Positions 1 to 9,000 of a stretch of 48,221 nucleotides of DNA are shown piece after piece. Position 1 is the stretch's first letter. Each line of letters begins with the position of its first letter. Below the pieces are notes generated by a model. That model did no database searches. It was not told the origin of the DNA and saw nothing but the letters and a program-made list of their open reading frames with translations. The DNA lies in NCBI GenBank assembly GCA_015060205.1, contig SUYY01000015.1, positions 1-48,221 of the forward strand, written 5' to 3'. The translations under genes were made by a program, and so were the position numbers. The DNA comes from Bacteroidales bacterium. Lineage in GTDB: Bacteria > Bacteroidota > Bacteroidia > Bacteroidales > UBA932.

Positions 1-540
1 TGTTTCCGGAAGGAACGGGTCGTTCTTGTCATGGCTCTCTGTACCATATCCACATGTGTATGAATCACCGATGAACTCGATATGTCTTTCCTTTCTTCCG
101 CTTGCCTGAAGGATTTCGCCTTCGCTGAGGAATGAGTATATTGTCAGACGACCTTGTTCTCCTTCTGTCCTCTTCTGAAGAATCACCTCATGCTCTCCTT
201 TTCCAAGTCCTTCTGCGAGAACAACGAGAGTGTCCTTGGCTGCAATCAGGAATTTTCTGTCAGCCTCAGGTGACATTTCCTTATCAATCCACAGGTTGAA
301 CCAACTGTTCTTGCTGTCGGAACATTTCATTGCGAGGTAAGGGCCGTTGAACTTCACCCTGAAATATACTCCGCTCCAGTCGTAAGACACTTCATCGCCG
401 CTTACCAATGTTCTTCCTGTATACTCGATACGGCTGTCTGAAGCAGGAGTCTCGATTTTTACCTGTGGCTTTTTTGCGGACATTTCCACAGTCGTTGCAA
501 GGCAGAATATTGCCAGTAGAATACTCAATGATTTACGCAT
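1..540 (-). CDS. CE2-type carbohydrate esterase (SGNH-like), 3' part missing
   Basis: This is the first 180 codons of a minus-strand gene that leaves the window still open. Residues 1-23 form a signal peptide with a Leu/Ile-rich core. A beta-sandwich-like N-terminal region follows, with a GR(T)LV/YDWSGVYFRVKFNG stretch typical of the CE2 N-terminal jelly-roll domain. It then enters the SGNH esterase domain at IEFIGDSYTCGYG, where Ser160 of the GDS motif is the expected nucleophile. Known CE2 enzymes remove acetyl groups from xylan, mannan or glucans outside the cytoplasm; that role is inferred here. The Asp/His part of the catalytic site lies beyond the edge and cannot be checked. The gene is divergent from the FAD oxidoreductase, with 84 bases between the two starts, and has its own -7 box. 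The ATG at 538-540 starts the signal peptide directly. Confidence 0.85.
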   Translation of the reverse strand, partial: MRKSLSILLAIFCLATTVEMSAKKPQVKIETPASDSRIEYTGRTLVSGDEVSYDWSGVYFRVKFNGPYLAMKCSDSKNSWFNLWIDKEMSPEADRKFLIAAKDTLVVLAEGLGKGEHEVILQKRTEGEQGRLTIYSFLSEGEILQASGRKERHIEFIGDSYTCGYGTESHDKNDPFLPET

Positions 541-566
541 ATTGATTGTATAGTTTATATTTTTCC

Positions 567-574
567 CAAAGATA
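567..574 (-). promoter_or_regulatory. Bacteroidetes -7 box for the CE2 gene
   Basis: On the minus strand this reads TATCTTTG, an exact match to the TAnnTTTG consensus of Bacteroidetes sigma-ABfr promoters. It lies 26 bases upstream of the start codon. I see no clear TTG at the -33 position, so recognition may depend on an activator. Confidence 0.6.
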
Positions 575-595
575 GTTAATATTAATAAAATATTT

Positions 596-603
596 TAATT
601 TTG
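596..603 (+). promoter_or_regulatory. Bacteroidetes -7 box for the FAD oxidoreductase gene
   Basis: TAATTTTG matches TAnnTTTG exactly and sits 21 bases before the ATG at 625, in a very AT-rich stretch. No convincing -33 TTG is seen about 20 bases upstream. With the minus-strand box at 567-574 it makes a compact divergent promoter region. Confidence 0.55.
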
Positions 604-624
604 TGGGACTAAAGTAACATAACA

Positions 625-2487
625 ATGAAATTACATACTAATTTTATATCATTTCTGTTCTGCTGTCTTCTCTGTCTTGATTCCTGCACTGAAATACAGG
701 AAGTCGATGTGCTTGTCGTGGGCGGTGGAGCCAGCGGTATATCGGCGGGAGTGCAGTCTGCCAGAATGGGTGTCAGGACGATGGTAGTCGAGCAGACTCC
801 GTGGGTCGGAGGGATGCTTACGTCTGCCGGTGTAAGTTGCATTGACGGCAATTACAATTTGAGAAGCGGCATATTCGGTGAGTTTGCAGACTCATTGTCG
901 CAGCGATATGGCGGCTGGGAGGCCCTGAAGACCGGTTGGGTGAGCAATATCAACTTCGAGCCGAATGTCGGTCAGGAAATATTGTCAAACATGGCTGCCG
1001 GATGTGGTGAACTCCTGCAGGTCAGGAGAGAGACGGTTATGCTGGGAGTCAATAAAGATGAGGAAGGATGGCTTGTGGAACTCAGGCAGGCTGACGGAAA
1101 GAAATATCTGGTGAAGGCGGATGTGCTCATTGACGGAACTGAACTTGGTGACGTTGCCAAGGCATGCGGAGTGGAATATAATATAGGTATGGAATCATCG
1201 TCCGACACCGGTGAGTCAATCGCTCCGGCACAGGCCAATGATGTGATCCAGGACCTCACATATGTCGCTATCCTCAAGGATTATGGTCCGGATGCCGACA
1301 TGACCTTGGAGAAACCGGATGGGTATGATCCTTCTCTTTTTGCGAATTGTGCGGTCAATCCACGTAATACGGTTTCCGAGACAGGCCAGACCATCTGGAG
1401 CGCGCAGATGATGATAACATACGGAAGGACTCCCGGCGGGAAATATATGATAAACTGGCCTATCTATGGAAACGACTATTACGTCAACTCCATTGAAATG
1501 AACTCTGAGGAGCGTGCCGAGGCCTATGAGAAGGCAAAGGACTTCACCCGATGCTTCATATATTTCATTCAGACGGAACTTGGAATGAAGAATCTGGGCA
1601 TTGCAGACGATGAGTTTCCTTCGGAGGACGGACTTGCCCTGATGCCATATCATAGAGAGTCAAGACGTATTGTCGGAGAGGCGTTCCTTACCCTTGATGC
1701 TGCGGCAAAGCCATATGGATTCAGATATCCATATTACAGGACAGGTATAGCGGTAGGGGATTATGCGGTCGACCATCACCATTTCAGGCATCCGGACTGG
1801 AAGAATCTTCCGGACCTTCATTTCTATCCTATCCCATCGTTCAATGTCCCGATGGGCGTGATGATACCTAAGCAGAAAGATGTTGAAAATCTGATAGTTG
1901 CAGAGAAATCAGTGTCTGTTTCAAATCTTATCAACGGAGCAACCCGTCTGCAGCCTGTAGTGATGCAGATAGGTCAGGCTGCCGGAGCACTTGCCGCACT
2001 TTCGCAGATCAAGGGCAAGCCTGTAAGAGCGGTAAGTGTCCGCGATGTCCAGAGGGTGCTCCTTGATGCGGGATGTTACATTATGCCGTATCTTGACCTT
2101 CCTAAGGACCACAGGCATTTCAAGGCACTTCAGAAGATAGGTGCGACAGGTATTCTCCGCGGCGAGGGCCGTAATGTCGGCTGGGCCAATCAGACATGGT
2201 TCAGGGCGGACGATCCGCTTCTGACCGAGGATATATATGTCAGGGGTTACTATAACCGGCCGCTTCCTCTGGATAAGGGTCCGGTGAGAGTAGGACAACT
2301 CCTGGAGGTCCTTGAAAACATGGGCGCTTCGGTTCCCGGTGATGTGAAGTCATGGTGGGAACACCTCGGACTGGTGAATTTCCGCCCGGACAGGACCGCT
2401 ACAAGGCTCGAGGCTGCGGTGGTCCTGGACTCACTATTCGATCCGTTCGTCATGTTTCCTGTGGATTTGAACGGAAATCTCAGATAG
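625..2487 (+). CDS. Secreted FAD-dependent oxidoreductase (PF12831-like) with SLH-like C-terminus
   Basis: A 620-residue protein. Residues 1-21 are a hydrophobic leader ending in LDSC, a plausible lipobox, so it is probably a lipoprotein. The dinucleotide-binding loop VVGGGASG (residues 31-38) follows a beta strand and is followed by an acidic strand end (VVEQ), the classic FAD Rossmann pattern. GGMLTSAG at about 61-68 and the later GQAAGA block fit the FAD_oxidored family, often found in Bacteroidetes glycan loci and sometimes misnamed xanthan lyase. Its reaction is unknown; oxidation of a sugar or sugar-derived aglycone is a guess. The last 130 residues have a pattern recalling S-layer homology repeats (F-x-A-L-Q-K-I-G-A-T-G-I-L-R-G, then T-R-L-E-A-A-V-V-L). 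The gene stands alone, with a promoter box in front and a hairpin behind it. Confidence 0.88.
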   Translation: MKLHTNFISFLFCCLLCLDSCTEIQEVDVLVVGGGASGISAGVQSARMGVRTMVVEQTPWVGGMLTSAGVSCIDGNYNLRSGIFGEFADSLSQRYGGWEALKTGWVSNINFEPNVGQEILSNMAAGCGELLQVRRETVMLGVNKDEEGWLVELRQADGKKYLVKADVLIDGTELGDVAKACGVEYNIGMESSSDTGESIAPAQANDVIQDLTYVAILKDYGPDADMTLEKPDGYDPSLFANCAVNPRNTVSETGQTIWSAQMMITYGRTPGGKYMINWPIYGNDYYVNSIEMNSEERAEAYEKAKDFTRCFIYFIQTELGMKNLGIADDEFPSEDGLALMPYHRESRRIVGEAFLTLDAAAKPYGFRYPYYRTGIAVGDYAVDHHHFRHPDWKNLPDLHFYPIPSFNVPMGVMIPKQKDVENLIVAEKSVSVSNLINGATRLQPVVMQIGQAAGALAALSQIKGKPVRAVSVRDVQRVLLDAGCYIMPYLDLPKDHRHFKALQKIGATGILRGEGRNVGWANQTWFRADDPLLTEDIYVRGYYNRPLPLDKGPVRVGQLLEVLENMGASVPGDVKSWWEHLGLVNFRPDRTATRLEAAVVLDSLFDPFVMFPVDLNGNLR

Positions 2488-2508
2488 ACCGCTTGTGACA
2501 AATTTCAG

Positions 2509-2544
2509 AAATATTGCCTCTTAATGTCGTTCTGGCAATATTTT
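2509..2544 (+). terminator. Hairpin after the FAD oxidoreductase gene
   Basis: AAATATTGCC (2509-2518) pairs perfectly with GGCAATATTT (2534-2543) across a 15-base loop. The right arm runs into a short T tract and then TATG. A stable stem only 21 bases after the stop suggests a terminator, but the T tract is short. Confidence 0.5.
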
Positions 2545-2582
2545 ATGTCATTCAATTTATAACACTGATATGGTGCTAAGGT

Positions 2583-2590
2583 TAAATTTG
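2583..2590 (+). promoter_or_regulatory. Bacteroidetes -7 box for the DUF3575 gene
   Basis: TAAATTTG is an exact TAnnTTTG match, 23 bases before the ATG at 2614 and downstream of the hairpin at 2509-2544. No clear -33 TTG is seen. Confidence 0.55.
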
Positions 2591-2613
2591 CGATATATAA
2601 CAGATTTAGCCTT

Positions 2614-3864
2614 ATGTTGAAACGTATTCTTATTCTTCTACTGGTATTGATACCTGCGGGTCTGTCCGCACAGACCTTGTCTGAGATGTGGGTGACGTCT
2701 GACACCCTTCAGATCTATTTTCCTCAGAATGTCTCGGTTCTCCATCCCGATTTCCGTGACAATGGTGCGAGTCTGAAAAAATTTACGGACAGTTTTCATA
2801 AGATGAAGGATACTCCCGGCAGCAAGGTCAAGAGTGTGCTTATAGTTTCCGGTGCATCGCCGGAGGGAGCAATCGATCTGAACAAGCGCCTGTCAGATTC
2901 AAGGGCGAATGCCGTTCTCGATTATCTTCTGAATCAGAAACTTCTGGATCCGTCTGAGGTTGAGGTCGAGTCCAGAGGAGTGGACTGGCAGGGCCTTTAC
3001 AGCATCATGGAGTATTCCGACCTTCCGTACAGGGAAAAGGTTATGTCCATAATCGAAGGTCCGGAGGTCGAATTCATCAATGGAAAGAAGGTTGAGAAGC
3101 GCCAGCAAGAACTCATGAAACTCGATGAGGGAAAAGTCTGGAATGAGATTTATGAGAAATATTTCCCTAATCTGCGTGGTACAATGGTGATGATTGCCTG
3201 GAATATAAGACGGGAAATCAAGAAACCTGCTCCACCGCAGCCTGCTCCTGAGCCGGAACCTGCGCCAGAACCGGAACCTGAACCGGTTCCCGAGCCGGAA
3301 CCTGTACCGGAGCCTGTGCCTGAACCTGTCCCTGCTCCCGCACCGGTGCCTGCATGGTCCTTCAATATGGTGGCAAAGACAAATCTCCTTTATGATGCTG
3401 CATCACTGTTCAATCTCGGTGTCGAGTTCGGTCTGTGGAAGGGACTTGTCCTTGATGTGAACTATATGCATAACATATGGCTCAGAGTGGATTATTCGCA
3501 TTGGTACAGGGTACATGGTGCGGAGTTCGGGCTTAAATATTATATAAATGAGGATCAGAAGCCTTTCGCTGCAGGTCATCATGTCGGCCTTTCGGCTCAG
3601 ATGCTTACATTTGATGTGACCGGAATATTGGTGGATGCGGATCCTTGGAAATTCGGTCCGATGCTGACTTACGGATATACACTCCCTATCAGAAAACGTC
3701 TGAATCTTGATTTTGAAGTCGGCGTGGGCGCTTTGATAGGCGATGTCCATAAATATGAAGTGGTGGATCATCTCAGAATCTGGCAGAGTACCGACAAGGC
3801 TGCATTCGTTCCTAAGGCAGGTGTCACCCTGCAGTATCTGATAGGTAAGAACAATCACAATTAA
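2614..3864 (+). CDS. DUF3575 outer-membrane beta-barrel protein with OmpA-like N-terminal domain
   Basis: A 416-residue protein with a signal peptide (residues 1-19, ending in LSAQ). Residues about 24-200 resemble an OmpA-type peptidoglycan-associated fold, with the segment ASPEGAIDLNKRLSDSRANA matching the usual S/A-x-xG-x-x-x-x-N-x-x-LS-x-x-RA pattern. A Pro-Glu-rich linker spans residues 205-247. From about 250 the sequence MVAKTNLLYDAASLFNLGVE opens a DUF3575 domain, with later matches GLKYY, GHHVGL, LTYGYTLPI and LNLDFEVGVG. The barrel probably sits in the outer membrane. DUF3575 proteins often accompany fimbria-type or surface-structure genes in Bacteroidales; a structural or anchoring role is inferred. 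It is followed after 14 bases by a lipoprotein gene and probably shares its mRNA. Confidence 0.88.
   Translation: MLKRILILLLVLIPAGLSAQTLSEMWVTSDTLQIYFPQNVSVLHPDFRDNGASLKKFTDSFHKMKDTPGSKVKSVLIVSGASPEGAIDLNKRLSDSRANAVLDYLLNQKLLDPSEVEVESRGVDWQGLYSIMEYSDLPYREKVMSIIEGPEVEFINGKKVEKRQQELMKLDEGKVWNEIYEKYFPNLRGTMVMIAWNIRREIKKPAPPQPAPEPEPAPEPEPEPVPEPEPVPEPVPEPVPAPAPVPAWSFNMVAKTNLLYDAASLFNLGVEFGLWKGLVLDVNYMHNIWLRVDYSHWYRVHGAEFGLKYYINEDQKPFAAGHHVGLSAQMLTFDVTGILVDADPWKFGPMLTYGYTLPIRKRLNLDFEVGVGALIGDVHKYEVVDHLRIWQSTDKAAFVPKAGVTLQYLIGKNNHN
3226..3354 (+). repeat. Pro-Glu/Pro-Val/Pro-Ala repeat coding tract
   Basis: About 43 codons of alternating proline with Glu, Ala or Val (residues 205-247), built on a degenerate CCN-GAR/GTN/GCN hexamer. 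It separates the N-terminal domain from the beta barrel and likely acts as a stiff spacer across the periplasm. Unit number may vary among strains. Confidence 0.85.
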
Positions 3865-3878
3865 CGGGAGGCTTAATC

Positions 3879-4814
3879 ATGAAGAAACATTTTGCAATCG
3901 CAATATTGGTCACACTTGCAGCGTGTACAAAACATGACCCATTCGATCTTCTTCAAAGGGATGTGTGGATACTTTCAAAATATGTGGAGACTGATGTCGA
4001 GACCATGTCTTCCGACAATGTGACATTCCTCGGGAATGATTTCTATTTCCGCACTGACGAGTCATATTTTTCACATGGTCAACTTAAGGATGGCGGATTT
4101 CTGGACAGTCCGGTCAAGGATTCGGAAGGCAACTTTTACAGGGTTCCGTCTTCCGGTGAACTCATGATGGCATTCCCAAGACTTGACAGAGATAAACTTC
4201 CTGATGGTTTCAATGCCGGTTCTCTCCTTGTCTTTTCGTGGTCTCCGTTTGAAGACGGGAAATATTCCTGCGTGGAGACTGCGTATCTCGAAAATGAAGG
4301 CGGTTATGCTGCAGATGAATCAGGCAAGACGATAAGCGGTGATTCCGAGTTCTTCTATGCGCAGGATTACGAAGATGACGACCCGGACTTGTTCCCGATA
4401 TTTGCTCTTCGCTTCAAAGGCACTTCACAATATGCTGCATACAGATATGAAATATGTCGTGTGCGTCCTGCTGTAGACAATTTCCAGGAATTGTATGGAT
4501 TGAAACTCCGGGCAAAGTGGCTTAAGGCGGGTGACACGACGACAAAGATGTCAGATATAACCGATGATGATTATTGGAAAGACTGTCTTGAACTCGTTTT
4601 CAAGATTGAGGGCTATATAGGAGAAATCGGATATGCCGGAAATTATGACGGACGTCTGATCTCATCTACTCTCGAAAAATATTTCGATGAAGGAAAGGTG
4701 CCTGTAGTGGCAGCCTATAACCTTGGTGAGGCCGGACTTCAGACAGAATATAACGGTGATATATTCAAATATTCCGTCCGCCTTCTGCGCTGCAAGTCAG
4801 ACGGCAGTCTGTGA
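3879..4814 (+). CDS. Lipoprotein of unknown function
   Basis: A 311-residue protein beginning with a short signal peptide and lipobox TLAACTK (lipidated Cys at about residue 16). I do not recognise a family. The mature part is rich in Asp, Tyr and Phe, with alternating strand-like segments and no transmembrane helix. There are acidic runs such as YEDDDPDLF that could bind metal or be surface exposed. The start ATG is 14 bases after the stop of the DUF3575 gene, with a GGGAGG stretch just upstream that could be a genuine Shine-Dalgarno sequence, unusual for this window. Linkage suggests it works with the DUF3575 protein, perhaps as a lipid-anchored partner of the barrel; that is inference. Confidence 0.75.
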   Translation: MKKHFAIAILVTLAACTKHDPFDLLQRDVWILSKYVETDVETMSSDNVTFLGNDFYFRTDESYFSHGQLKDGGFLDSPVKDSEGNFYRVPSSGELMMAFPRLDRDKLPDGFNAGSLLVFSWSPFEDGKYSCVETAYLENEGGYAADESGKTISGDSEFFYAQDYEDDDPDLFPIFALRFKGTSQYAAYRYEICRVRPAVDNFQELYGLKLRAKWLKAGDTTTKMSDITDDDYWKDCLELVFKIEGYIGEIGYAGNYDGRLISSTLEKYFDEGKVPVVAAYNLGEAGLQTEYNGDIFKYSVRLLRCKSDGSL

Positions 4815-4930
4815 TGCGGATGATCCGGAAAAGCATCATGCCCATGATAAGTTGAATGTCTGAAATTTTCCGGAAAATGCTTAATAATTGCAGGAACAAT
4901 CAGAGATGATCGATCATTTTCGGTCCGTTC

Positions 4931-4961
4931 TTGCTGTTTTTCGAATGAATTGATAAATTTA
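4931..4961 (+). promoter_or_regulatory. Promoter before the serine hydrolase / GH31-GH43 genes
   Basis: A TTG at 4931-4933 and TAAATTTA at 4954-4961 are 20 bases apart, the usual spacing for the Bacteroidetes -33/-7 pair. The -7 box departs from TAnnTTTG only at the last base. The start codon follows 26 bases later. Confidence 0.5.
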
Positions 4962-4987
4962 CACTCGATTAACAGCACCCTTGTGAT

Positions 4988-6034
4988 ATGAAAAATCTGA
5001 TTCTTCCTGCAGTTTTATCTATGGTCATATTGTCTGCGGCATCATGCGGCGGTTCCCTCCCGCGGGCGGACAAGTCAACGATGGACAGATATGAAAAGGC
5101 TTGTGACAAGGTCTTCGATGATGTCTGGAGAGGGCCTGGCAATGTCCTGCACAGCCTCATGGTCGTAGATGAGGGAAAAGTCGTATATGAGCGTTGGAAC
5201 GTGGGTTTCTCCCCTGACCAACTCCAGGTGATGTGGTCTGTCAGCAAGACATTTACCGCCTTTGCCATAGGTTTCGCCCAGCAGGACGGACTTCTCTGCA
5301 CTTCCGATAAGGTAGTGTCTTTCTTTGACGAGGATATGCTTCCCGATAATCCTCATCCATGGCTTGAGAACCTTACGATTCACGATCTTCTGATCATGTC
5401 TTCCGGATTGCCGGACCTGACATATGATGTGCTTGACAATAAGGTGGAAGATTGGGGCAGAAGTTTTCTGAATTCGGATTTCATCTTCGAGCCGGGACAT
5501 CAGTTCAACTACAACAGCATGAACGGCTATATCCTGTCCATGATCATCTCAAAGGTTACCGGGCAGACGATGGAAGACTATCTTGACGAAAAGTTGTTTG
5601 CGCCGCTCAAGATCCGCGATTACCATTCGCTTAAATCTCCTCAGGGTTTCGATGCAGGTGGCTGGGGACTTTATCTCTCGACAGAATCTCTGGCGAAGGC
5701 AGGCCAGTTCTTCCTTCAGAAAGGAAATTGGAACGGAAAGCAACTCCTTGCCCAGGAATGGTTCGACACTGCGTCATACCCTCATATCATGCAGTATACC
5801 AATCTGATAGAAGATCCGGCAGTTCTGGAAAATCTCAAGGATGACCAGGGTTTTCAAGGATATGGCTATCAGATGTGGAACTGTACCGATGGAGCAGTAC
5901 GCATGCATGGAGCGAACGGACAACTTGCAATCATATTCCCGCAGCAGAACGCCGTGGTGGTGACGACTGCATTTTCATCGGATGAGCAGAAACTGCTCGA
6001 TTCCATCTGGAAAAACATATATCCACTTCTCTGA
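4988..6034 (+). CDS. Serine hydrolase of the beta-lactamase / penicillin-binding-protein fold (PF00144), lipoprotein
   Basis: A 348-residue protein with signal peptide and lipobox SAASCGG (Cys at about 20). The catalytic motifs of the class C beta-lactamase-like family are visible: SVSK at residues 84-87 (nucleophile Ser84, Lys87), YNS at 175-177 in the position of the YxN triad, and HGANG from His307 in the position of the KTG/HxG motif. Family members include esterases, peptidases and amidases. HxG in place of KTG is more typical of esterase or peptidase members than of true beta-lactamases, so I would not call this antibiotic resistance. It is 15 bases upstream of the GH31-GH43 gene, so an esterase acting on acylated glycans is a reasonable inference. 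Confidence 0.85.
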   Translation: MKNLILPAVLSMVILSAASCGGSLPRADKSTMDRYEKACDKVFDDVWRGPGNVLHSLMVVDEGKVVYERWNVGFSPDQLQVMWSVSKTFTAFAIGFAQQDGLLCTSDKVVSFFDEDMLPDNPHPWLENLTIHDLLIMSSGLPDLTYDVLDNKVEDWGRSFLNSDFIFEPGHQFNYNSMNGYILSMIISKVTGQTMEDYLDEKLFAPLKIRDYHSLKSPQGFDAGGWGLYLSTESLAKAGQFFLQKGNWNGKQLLAQEWFDTASYPHIMQYTNLIEDPAVLENLKDDQGFQGYGYQMWNCTDGAVRMHGANGQLAIIFPQQNAVVVTTAFSSDEQKLLDSIWKNIYPLL

Positions 6035-6049
6035 TAAAAATTCACAGAT

Positions 6050-9000
6050 ATGAAAATAAGACTGATACTACCGTTTCTTCTGGCATTTTCGGCGATCGCC
6101 TTTACTGCATCCGCTTCATCTTCTTCAAACGTGCCGTATCAGGACTCTCAGGTCCGTTTCACCGTAATTACTGACGGAACCATCCGTCTGGAATGGCAGC
6201 CGCAGGGACATTTTACCGATGAACCGTCATTTGTCGCTTCTGAAAGAGACTATCCGCAGGTTGACTACAAAAAGAAGGTATCAAGGAATGTCGTGCGCAT
6301 CGAGACTTCAAAAATGATTCTCGAGTACAGGAGGGGAACCGGCAGGTTTACTGCTGATAACCTTACAATTACATCAGCAGAAGGCATTACGCCTGCATTC
6401 GTATGGCATCCGGGGATGCAGCAGAAGGAAAACCTCAAGGGAACTATCCGCACCTTGGACTGGATGGAAGGTGACCGCAAGGTCGAAAAGAACATGTCTT
6501 TCGAATTTACATATCTTGAGGATGTGCCGCTTGAAGACGGAATACTTGCCAGAGACGGATGGACTCTCATAGATGAATCCTCCAATTTCCTTTTTGATGA
6601 TTCCGACTGGGCCTGGGTAAAGGAAAGGGAACATAAGGAATGTCAGGACTGGTATTTCATGGCATATGGCAATGATTATCGTTCTGCCTTGAAGGACTTT
6701 ACCGTATTTGCAGGCAAGGTGCCGCTTCCTCCACGTTACACATTCGGCTACTGGTGGTCGAGATACTGGACATATTCAGACCAGGAAATGCGTACTCTGA
6801 TAGACCGTTTCAAGGCCTATGACATACCTCTTGACGTGCTTGTCGTAGATATGGACTGGCATTATACGGACGAGGGCCGTGGCGGCTGGACAGGCTGGAC
6901 CTGGAACCGCTCCCTCTTCCCTCATCCTGAAAAATTCATGAAGCATCTCAAGGATGAAGGTCTTAAGGTTACCTTGAATCTGCATCCTGCAGACGGCTTC
7001 CATTCATATGAGGAACGCTATCCTGACCTTGCAAAGGGCATGGGGCTTGACCCATCTTCCGGACAGCATATCGAGTGGCTCAACTCAGACAAGAATTTCA
7101 TGCAGAACATGTTTTCCAAGGTGATGCACCCTATGCAGGATGAAGGTGTGGATTTCTGGTGGCTCGACTGGCAGCAGCATCTGTATGACAGGAAAATGCC
7201 GCAGTTGAACAATACATGGTGGATAAACTACTGCTATTTTTCCGACATGGAGCGTCATGGGCAGAAACGTCCTCTTCTGTACCACAGATGGGGCGGTCTG
7301 GGCAATCACAGGTATCAGGTGGGTTTTTCAGGTGATGCTACCATCTCGTGGGCATCTCTTGATTATCAGCCATATTTTACATCTACTGCATCAAATGTAC
7401 TTTACGGATATTGGAGCCATGACATCGGAGGCCACCTCGGTTCTTCCATCGATCCGGAAATGTATGTCCGTTGGATCCAGTTCGGAGGCTTCAGCCCTGT
7501 GATGCGTACGCATAGCACCAAGCATGGCGCCCTGAACAAGGAACCATGGGTGTTTGAACAGAAATATACAGAGGTCATAAGGCAGACAGTACGTCAACGC
7601 TATGATATGGTGCCGTATATCTATACGATGGCAAGAAAAGCCTATGACGAGGGTCTGTCGTTATGTCGTCCGCTCTACTACGATTATCCTCAGATGGAGC
7701 AGGCGTACGAGTTCAGAAACGAATATATGTTCGGTGACAATATGCTTATAGCGCCTGTGACAAAACCCTCTGACGGAGTCTATACGGAGATCGAAGTCTG
7801 GCTTCCTGAAGGGGAGTGGTATGAACTTCACACCGGAACATTGCTTGAGGGCGGAAGGACCCTCAGACGTAAATTCGCCTTGGATGAATATGGCGTGTAT
7901 GTCAAGGCCGGTTCGATATTGCCTTTCTACGGGTCTGAAGTGGAGAATCTCAACAATAATGACGAGGATATATATGTGACTGTCTTTCCTGGAAAGGATG
8001 GAAGTTTCGACATGTATGAAGATGCCGGCAATGACAAGGACTATGCAACGGAATATGCTGTGACACGGTTGTCGAGCAGGTGGGACGGCAATGTCAGGAC
8101 CATCACGATTGCGCCGCGCGAAGGCTCATATGAGGGAATGCCTCAGAGCAGGGATTTCAAGGTCAAGGTGATGGATAGTCTTCTTCCGGAATCCGTGTCT
8201 GTCAATGGTGAGACTGTGCCGGTCCGTTATCTTGAGAAGGATTTTGCCTTTGTCATAGATGTGCCTCAGAACGATTGTGCAACGGAAAAGGTCATCAGGA
8301 TCATATATGCCGATGACTCTCCGTTCATCGCTGACGGAACTGTCGGTGTGGCCCGCAGGATGGCCAATGCCATCGAGGCTATGAAATACCGCTATGGCTG
8401 CGACCCTATAGACGATCTTGCCGCCATGACCTCTCTGAATGTCGAGGTGCATTATAGTCCGGAAAAGGCGGAGGAAATCATAGGGGCCTTCAAGGCAAGG
8501 TACCGCAATCTCCCTGAAATCATCTCAAGACAACATTGGCTTTCTGCTCCTGACTGGGAGTGGTTCCTGAATTACTGTGCTTGGGATAAGGAATATGCTG
8601 GATCTCAGGAGGATAAGAAGATGTCCGGCAATCCGCTTTTCCCTGGCTGGTATTCCGATCCTGAGGCTGTAATATGGGATGACGAATACTGGGTCTTTCC
8701 TACAGCATCCCTTCCGTTCGAGCAGCAGACATATATGGATGCGTTCTCATCGCCGGATCTTGTGCATTGGACCAGACATGAAAGTATTGTAGACACGGTA
8801 AAGGTGAAATGGATATGGCAGGCCATGTGGTCTCCTGCGGTCATAGAGAAGGACGGCTATTACTACCTTTTCATATGCGGCAACGATATGTATGCTGACG
8901 GCGATGGAGGTATAGGATATGTCAGGGCGGACAATCCGGCAGGACCATATGAGGATATTCTCGGTAAACCTCTTCTTGACAAGATAATAAACGGCGCCCA

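Noticed and set aside
3150..3365. Minus-strand Gly/Ser/Thr-rich reading frame
   Set aside because: It is the mirror of the Pro-Glu repeat in the DUF3575 gene; low complexity and no start context.
4812..4838. Short stem TGATGC...GCATCA after the lipoprotein gene as terminator
   Set aside because: Only 6 bp, a long loop and no T tract.
4988..6034. Beta-lactamase resistance gene
   Set aside because: HGA replaces the KTG motif and the context is glycan degradation; an esterase or peptidase is more likely.
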